From: an uncultured Salinimicrobium sp.
GTDB taxonomy: Bacteria > Bacteroidota > Bacteroidia > Flavobacteriales > Flavobacteriaceae
Reading direction: 5' to 3'
DNA length: 19,169 bases
Assembly: GCA_946887075.1 (NCBI GenBank)
Contig: CAMPKA010000030.1
Span: 1-19,169, forward strand
This document shows, piece by piece, positions 15,085-19,169 of the stretch. The position numbers were made by a program, and so were the translations under genes. The notes below the pieces were generated by a model that was given only the letters and a program-made list of their open reading frames with translations, ran no database searches and had not been told where the DNA came from. How positions within the stretch are numbered: the first letter of the stretch is position 1; each line of letters starts with the position of its first letter.

Positions 15085-16524
15085 ATGAAACTGAACGACA
15101 ATATAGTGGCTTTGGCCACTCCCTCAGGAGCCGGAGCTATAGCCGTAATACGAGTCTCAGGTCCACAGGCTATCAATGTTGTGGATCCTTTATTTAAGGC
15201 CCGTGGAAAAAAGAAACTCCTGGAACAGGAAAGCCATACGCTTCACCTGGGAAACATCGTGGATGGGGCGCGCGTACTGGATGAGGTGCTGGTTTCAGTA
15301 TTTCATGGGCCCAGAAGTTACACCGGGGAGAATACCATCGAAATCTCCTGTCATGGAAGTCCCTATATTCAGCAAGAGATTATTCAATTGCTGATTCGGA
15401 AGGGTTGCCGTTCCGCAGAAGCCGGAGAATTTACCTTCCGGGCGTTTTTGAACGGCAAAATGGATCTGAGCCAAGCTGAAGCAGTTGCTGATCTTATCTC
15501 TTCAGAAAACCAAGCGAGCCACCAGATGGCCATGCATCAGATGAGAGGTGGATTTTCTAGAGAGATCCAAAAACTAAGGCAGGAGCTGCTAAACTTTGCC
15601 TCCCTTATCGAACTGGAGCTGGATTTCGCCGAGGAAGATGTGGAATTTGCGAATCGGGAGGAATTTAAATCCCTGCTGACCCGGATACAGCATGTTCTGA
15701 AAAGGCTTCTGGATTCCTTTGCTGTCGGAAATGTGCTGAAGAATGGAATCCCTGTAGCTATTGTTGGGGAGCCTAACGTGGGGAAGTCAACTCTCCTGAA
15801 CGCCCTCCTCAACGAAGAACGGGCTATAGTCTCGGAAATCGCGGGGACTACTAGAGATTCCATCGAAGACGAAATCTCCATTGGTGGGATCGGGTTCAGG
15901 TTCATCGACACAGCGGGTATCCGGGAGACCGAAGATGTGGTGGAAAATATCGGAATTAAAAGGACCTTTGAAAAGATCAGCCAGGCACAGGTTGTGGTTT
16001 ATCTTTTTGATGGCCTGAAATGGAAGAATCATAAACAGACCAAAAATATAAAAGACAAACCTGAAAAAGTTGTAGAGGTTATCTCAGAGGTGCAGAAAAT
16101 CCGAAATAAATTTCCCATGAAACCCCTGGTTATTGTTATCAATAAGATTGATCTTCTCTCTGAAGCCGAATTACAGGACATTAAAGAAGCCTTACAAGAA
16201 GTCTCCGATGCGCATCTCCAACCCTTATCTGCCAAAACCGGAGTAGGAATAGAAGATCTTCAGGAGAGATTAATTGGGTTTGTGAATACCGGAGAATTAC
16301 GGAACAATAACACCATAGTTACCAACAGCCGGCATTATAATGCCTTACTTGGAGCACTAGAGGAAGTCAAGAAAGTTCAGGCTGGGCTCGAAAATAATCT
16401 TTCCGGAGATCTTCTAGCAATAGACATCAGGGAAGCCCTTCACTATTTTGGAGAGATCACAGGAGAAATAACCAATGATGATCTTCTTGGGAACATTTTC
16501 GACAATTTTTGTATTGGCAAATAA
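15085..16524 (+). CDS. mnmE: tRNA modification GTPase MnmE
   Basis: A 479-residue GTPase that, with MnmG, installs the 5-carboxymethylaminomethyl group on the wobble uridine of certain tRNAs. The N-terminal tetrahydrofolate-binding domain opens with NDNIVALATPSGAGAIAVIR. The G domain, inserted in a helical domain, has Walker A GEPNVGKS (228-235), GTTRD (254-258), DTAG (275-278), NKID (353-356) and SAK (382-384). The catalytic C-terminus FCIGK is intact, so the gene is complete. Base composition is about 50% GC up to position 16000 and roughly 40% from 16021 to the stop. An integrase-bearing island begins directly downstream. Confidence 0.97.
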   Translation: MKLNDNIVALATPSGAGAIAVIRVSGPQAINVVDPLFKARGKKKLLEQESHTLHLGNIVDGARVLDEVLVSVFHGPRSYTGENTIEISCHGSPYIQQEIIQLLIRKGCRSAEAGEFTFRAFLNGKMDLSQAEAVADLISSENQASHQMAMHQMRGGFSREIQKLRQELLNFASLIELELDFAEEDVEFANREEFKSLLTRIQHVLKRLLDSFAVGNVLKNGIPVAIVGEPNVGKSTLLNALLNEERAIVSEIAGTTRDSIEDEISIGGIGFRFIDTAGIRETEDVVENIGIKRTFEKISQAQVVVYLFDGLKWKNHKQTKNIKDKPEKVVEVISEVQKIRNKFPMKPLVIVINKIDLLSEAELQDIKEALQEVSDAHLQPLSAKTGVGIEDLQERLIGFVNTGELRNNNTIVTNSRHYNALLGALEEVKKVQAGLENNLSGDLLAIDIREALHYFGEITGEITNDDLLGNIFDNFCIGK

Positions 16525-16609
16525 AAAATCAAACCAACAAAAACAAAAACAAACCAAATCGCAGACTATTACAGGGATTAAAAGCAAAAGTTATTTTGTT
16601 GTCTTTTGT

Positions 16610-16645
16610 TAAAAGGTACATTTTTTTTGAAATCTGTACCTTTTA
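16610..16645. repeat. Inverted repeat upstream of the integrase module
   Basis: TAAAAGGTACA (16610-16620) and TGTACCTTTTA (16635-16645) are perfect 11-base complements around a 14-base spacer that begins with eight T. The T run lies inside the loop rather than after the stem and the stem is AT-rich, so this looks more like a protein-binding site than a terminator. The right arm sits where the -33 region of the promoter at 16656-16669 would be. Confidence 0.7.
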
Positions 16646-16655
16646 TAATAAAATT

Positions 16656-16669
16656 TATATTTAGATTTG
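16656..16669 (+). promoter_or_regulatory. Promoter boxes of the island regulator-integrase operon
   Basis: Two overlapping -7 matches, TATATTTA (16656-16663) and TAGATTTG (16662-16669); the second fits TAnnTTTG fully. TTTT at 16641-16644 could act as a weak -33 element at 17 bases. The predicted start is near 16674, the first base of a 49-codon ORF and 168 bases ahead of the regulator gene. Confidence 0.45.
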
Positions 16670-16673
16670 GCTA

Positions 16674-16823
16674 ATGAATGTCTCTTATTTACTTGAAAAG
16701 CCACCAAAAATGAATATTAAAATTATGTCCCAAAAATATGGGGAGATTACGACTCATAAATACTTCTATAGCCCCTCAAAAACTCAAGCGAAATGTCCCT
16801 TAGGTATATCTAATAGAGCTTAA
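16674..16823 (+). CDS. Possible 49-residue leader or small protein
   Basis: An ATG-started ORF of 49 codons ending TAA, 18 bases before the regulator gene. The product begins MNVSYLLEKPPKMNIKIMS and ends with KCPLGISNRA; it is basic and has no membrane segment or known motif. Its start lies five bases after a TAnnTTTG box. It could be a short island gene, a translated leader that tunes the regulator-integrase operon, or chance in AT-rich DNA. I cannot distinguish these. Confidence 0.3.
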   Translation: MNVSYLLEKPPKMNIKIMSQKYGEITTHKYFYSPSKTQAKCPLGISNRA

Positions 16824-16841
16824 CAACACTAAATTAGATCT

Positions 16842-17210
16842 ATGAGTTCTAATATTAGAATCAAGAAAAAGTGCCAGCTCTGCAACAGCGAATTCATTGC
16901 AAAAACTACTGTTACCAAATTCTGCGGAGACACCTGTGCCAAGATCGCCTACAAAGCCAGAAAACGAGCTGAAAAAATTCAAAAGGCTTCTAAACCACAA
17001 AAGGTAAAAGTTGATCCTAAGGAAAAGGTTCAGGACTTACAACTGAAAGAATTCCTCAGCGTAAAAGAAGCAGCCATTCTACTTGGCTGTTCAGTAAAGA
17101 CTATTTATCGTCTGATAGATAATGAACAATTAAAAGCAGTAAATCTGGGGCAGAGACTTACCCGCATCAAAAGAACTGAAGTAGATTATATTTTTAACCA
17201 ACAAAACTAA
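16842..17210 (+). CDS. Zinc-finger and helix-turn-helix DNA-binding protein, excisionase-like
   Basis: A 122-residue protein with two parts. Residues 11-32 form a compact four-cysteine zinc site (CQLC, then CGDTC: C11, C14, C28, C32). After a lysine-rich linker (about 36-65) comes a helix-turn-helix domain of the HTH_17 / excisionase group (71-115: FLSVKEAAILLGCSVKTIYRLI, then the wing LGQRLTRIKRTEVD). Such proteins bind att or promoter DNA and steer recombinases toward excision or control transcription. It lies three bases ahead of the integrase, so the two are surely co-transcribed, and likely acts on the upstream inverted repeat or attachment site. That role is inferred from position, not shown. 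Confidence 0.8.
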   Translation: MSSNIRIKKKCQLCNSEFIAKTTVTKFCGDTCAKIAYKARKRAEKIQKASKPQKVKVDPKEKVQDLQLKEFLSVKEAAILLGCSVKTIYRLIDNEQLKAVNLGQRLTRIKRTEVDYIFNQQN

Positions 17211-17213
17211 CCC

Positions 17214-18350
17214 ATGGCAAACGTTACCTTAAGATCAAAACCTCTAAAAGGTGGGATGCTTAGTCTTTACCTGGACTACTACCCTCCTGTCATTATTCCT
17301 AAAACAGGCAAACTTTCTCGAAGAGAATTTTTAAAACTCAAGATTTATGAGTTTCCTGAAAACGCCCAGGAAGAAAGGTTTAATGAATCACAAATTGAAA
17401 TAGCTGAGGAAATTAGAGCTACCCGATTTCTGCAATTGAAGAATAAGGAATTCGGATTAGTAGATAATATTGTAATGGATATCAAATTCAGTCAGTATTT
17501 TCAAGAAGTAGTAGATGAATACTATAACACCGGAAGCAAAGGAAATTACCATTCCTGGAAATCTTCCCTGACTTACTGGAAAGCTTTTATGGGAGAGGAT
17601 CTAACTACCCAAAGCTTGACTGAATGGCATGTAAATCACTATCGGAACTTTCTCCTAACCACCAAAAATCTTAGAACCAACAAAAAAAAGTTGGCAATTA
17701 ATACAGCCTCCACATACTATAAAAATTTTATTATGGTCCTGAAGAGGGCCTACAAGGATAAGCTTTTGAGTAAAAACCTGGCGGAGAACGCCAGATATAT
17801 CCGGGAACAGGAAACACACAGGGAGTACCTTTCTGAGAAGGAATTATCAAAGCTCTGGAAAACCCCAATTGATAACGAGAAAGTGAAGCATATGGCCGTA
17901 TTTTCAGCTTTAACTGGTCTGCGATTTTCTGACGTAATTAATCTGAAGTGGGAAGATGTATATGAGGATTCCCACCAGGGCTATTACATTCAGTTCAGGG
18001 AGCAAAAAACAGGAAACATCAAGAACCACCCTATCTCCAGATCAGCTGTAAATATTCTCAGTGAGCAAGAAACCGAGGAGGGACAAATTTTTACTGATAT
18101 CAAATATTCTCAAATTTCAAGACCACTTAAAAAATGGCTCCTCGAGGCTGGTATTCACAAGAAAATCACTTTCCACAATTTTAGGCACAGTTATGCCACA
18201 CTGCAATTAGCTAATGGAACTGATATCTACACGGTTTCAAAGCTATTGGGCCATAAAAACGTATCCACAACCCAGATATATACCAAGGTCATGGATGAGA
18301 ACAAAGTAAAAGCAGCTAATAGGATAAACTTAGACTTGGATGGACTATAG
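17214..18350 (+). CDS. Tyrosine recombinase (integrase)
   Basis: A 378-residue site-specific recombinase of the Bacteroidota phage/ICE integrase type. Residues about 1-85 form an arm-binding-like N-terminus, 90-185 the SAM-like core-binding domain ([31 protein letters not shown]), and 205-370 the catalytic domain. All catalytic residues are present: R237 (TGLRFSD), K265 (EQKTG), H321 and R324 (HNFRHSYAT), H347 (LGHKN) and nucleophile Y356 (TTQIYTKV). Length is typical, so it should be active. It follows the excisionase-like gene by three bases, and its last 11 bases overlap the start of the next gene. It is presumed to act at the mnmE 3' end. Confidence 0.95.
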   Translation: MANVTLRSKPLKGGMLSLYLDYYPPVIIPKTGKLSRREFLKLKIYEFPENAQEERFNESQIEIAEEIRATRFLQLKNKEFGLVDNIVMDIKFSQYFQEVVDEYYNTGSKGNYHSWKSSLTYWKAFMGEDLTTQSLTEWHVNHYRNFLLTTKNLRTNKKKLAINTASTYYKNFIMVLKRAYKDKLLSKNLAENARYIREQETHREYLSEKELSKLWKTPIDNEKVKHMAVFSALTGLRFSDVINLKWEDVYEDSHQGYYIQFREQKTGNIKNHPISRSAVNILSEQETEEGQIFTDIKYSQISRPLKKWLLEAGIHKKITFHNFRHSYATLQLANGTDIYTVSKLLGHKNVSTTQIYTKVMDENKVKAANRINLDLDGL

Positions 18351-19169
18351 TAAAATATTTGAAGAGAAGTACCAGTCCATCTTCCAAAACTTAGAAACTT
18401 TCGTCAATAGTAAATTCAAAAGCTCAAAGGAAGACGTTCAGGATGAGCGGGATTATCAGGAGACCTATAATGAAGTTAGATCTAAACTCGAAGCATGGCG
18501 AAGCCAGCATTTTGAAAATTCCTCACTCAAATCTAATATTGAAATATATAACTACTTTACCTCCCGAAATAACAAGGTGAGCTTTCCTGAATACTTGGTT
18601 CCCGGAGTTTTGGAGAGGAAGACAAAGAGGTTATTCTTAGCGGTGCATTCTGAAGCAGATTACCCGCCTTTCATAGATGATTTAGCAGAAAATAAGGCGT
18701 ACCAGGATGTCATAGATATAGTTAACAACTATGATAAATACTTTGATCTTGTCTATAAAGACAAAAAGTGGAAACCAATAGATCTCACAAAATTCGACCA
18801 TAACTACGAGTCAGCTGATTACTTCTTAAAGCTACACACGAAGATCTATACCCCACGAACATCCAGTAACAATAAAACAGAAAAAGATTACAATCAGGAT
18901 ATTCTTATTACTAATCAACGTTTAGAATCTTTTACCGACGAGGAAAAGATTTTTCTTATAAAAGTGTTTCACGAAAAGATTATTAAGTCTACCAAAGATT
19001 TGGACAAAACCGAATTTATGCGATTTTGCCATGTTATTTCAGGTATTAAGGATCAGTCTATATTCTACAAAACAGCTGATCGTGTCGAATCTTACACTTT
19101 GATAAAAAAGAACTTCGACTACTTTGGAAAAATGGACGAAGGTAAATTCTTTCAACACCTAATAAATAG
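18340..19169 (+). CDS. Unrecognised protein coupled to the integrase (3' end outside window)
   Basis: An open frame of at least 276 codons from ATG 18340 to the window edge with no stop. It starts inside the last codons of the integrase (11-base overlap), which points to translational coupling. The product is hydrophilic, Lys/Asp/Tyr-rich and probably mostly helical, with no signal peptide, membrane helix, cysteine cluster or P-loop. Segments include [20 protein letters not shown] (around 64-83), [19 protein letters not shown] and [18 protein letters not shown] (around 217-234). GC is about 33-35%. I looked for resemblance to RteC and other mobile-element regulators and found nothing firm. 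Function unknown; position suggests a role in the element's integration or transfer, or the first cargo gene. Confidence 0.8.
   Translation, partial: MDYSKIFEEKYQSIFQNLETFVNSKFKSSKEDVQDERDYQETYNEVRSKLEAWRSQHFENSSLKSNIEIYNYFTSRNNKVSFPEYLVPGVLERKTKRLFLAVHSEADYPPFIDDLAENKAYQDVIDIVNNYDKYFDLVYKDKKWKPIDLTKFDHNYESADYFLKLHTKIYTPRTSSNNKTEKDYNQDILITNQRLESFTDEEKIFLIKVFHEKIIKSTKDLDKTEFMRFCHVISGIKDQSIFYKTADRVESYTLIKKNFDYFGKMDEGKFFQHLIN

Larger units (their letters stand above)
16525..16841 (+). other. Non-genic junction between mnmE and the integrase module
   Basis: This stretch of 317 bases is strongly AT-rich (the first 60-base line across the mnmE stop is about 25% GC). It starts with an A/C-rich run of ACAAAAAC-type repeats (16540-16555), then an inverted repeat (16610-16645), two overlapping promoter boxes (16656-16669) and a 49-codon ORF (16674-16823). 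The left attachment site of the island should lie at its start, overlapping the mnmE 3' end, but the core cannot be defined without the other end of the element. No tRNA or terminator was seen. Confidence 0.6.
16525..19169 (+). mobile_element. Integrase end of a genomic island at the mnmE 3' end
   Basis: Directly after mnmE come an AT-rich regulatory region, an excisionase-like DNA-binding protein, a complete tyrosine recombinase and a gene of unknown function, all on the plus strand and closely spaced (3-base gap, then 11-base overlap). Composition falls from about 50% GC in the core genes to about 33-40% here. The 3' end of mnmE (trmE) is an established insertion site for integrative elements such as SGI1. 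The element extends past the right edge; its boundary, cargo and type (island, conjugative element or prophage) are not visible. Confidence 0.72.

Noticed and set aside
15537..15911. 124-codon Ser-rich frame antisense to mnmE
   Set aside because: The serine-rich composition is the reverse complement of the mnmE coding sequence around the G domain; no independent support.
16514..16675. TTGGCAAAT at the mnmE end and TTGGCTAAT at 16667-16675 as a short direct repeat marking an attachment core
   Set aside because: Only 8 of 9 bases match, in AT-rich DNA, and the second copy lies on the island side close to the integrase rather than at a far boundary.
18340..19169. RteC-like regulator of a conjugative transposon
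   Set aside because: The position would suit it, but I see no convincing RteC signature in the visible 276 residues.
1..19169. CRISPR array, insertion sequence transposase, rRNA or tRNA genes
   Set aside because: I looked across the non-coding gaps and frames and saw no regularly spaced repeats, transposase motifs or RNA gene signatures.

Overview
The window looks like chromosome from a Bacteroidota bacterium, most likely a marine Flavobacteriaceae with a roughly 50% GC core. Supporting signs are the gliding genes gldF and gldG, DUF4294 and DUF4870 proteins, a CbpA/CbpM pair, a MnmE ending in CIGK, weak or absent Shine-Dalgarno sequences, and repeated matches to the Bacteroidota promoter pattern (TTTG or TTG, about 19 bases, TAnnTTTG) ahead of genes. 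I cannot name the genus.

Layout. 1-182 is non-coding and carries a good leftward promoter for a gene outside the window. 183-2085 is a divergent pair: a secreted DUF4294 protein (minus) and an M42 aminopeptidase (plus). 2110-2145 is a clear terminator. Topoisomerase IB (plus) follows, ending tail to tail with an exported protein of unknown function (minus). 4191-6095 is acetyl-CoA synthetase (minus), divergent from a cbpA-cbpM chaperone operon (plus). cbpM abuts purC, which is transcribed leftward behind phoH. From 9542 a rightward block holds a SAM hydroxide adenosyltransferase (DUF62), a small ABM-fold protein, gldF, gldG and then dnaN, closed by a bidirectional terminator at 14481-14511 shared with a DUF4870 membrane protein. 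mnmE follows at 15085-16524.

The right end is different. Immediately after the intact mnmE stop codon the sequence becomes AT-rich. It holds a 317-base stretch with a promoter, an inverted repeat and a 49-codon ORF, then a zinc-finger/excisionase-like DNA-binding protein, a tyrosine recombinase with all catalytic residues, and an unrecognised gene that overlaps the recombinase by 11 bases and runs off the window. This reads as the integrase end of a genomic island inserted at the 3' end of mnmE, a position used by other integrative elements such as SGI1 of Salmonella. The cargo lies beyond 19169, so nothing can be said about what the island carries.

Most of the rest is housekeeping. Acs feeds acetyl-CoA metabolism, PurC purine synthesis, MnmE tRNA wobble modification, DnaN replication, CbpA/CbpM and PhoH stress or RNA functions, and GldF/GldG gliding motility or type IX secretion. 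The points most worth a second look are the mnmE-associated island and its regulatory region, the drop in GC inside the 3' third of mnmE, an in-frame 18-base tandem repeat in cbpA, and two genes (acs, mnmE) whose promoter-like boxes sit so close to the start codon that leaderless transcripts are predicted.
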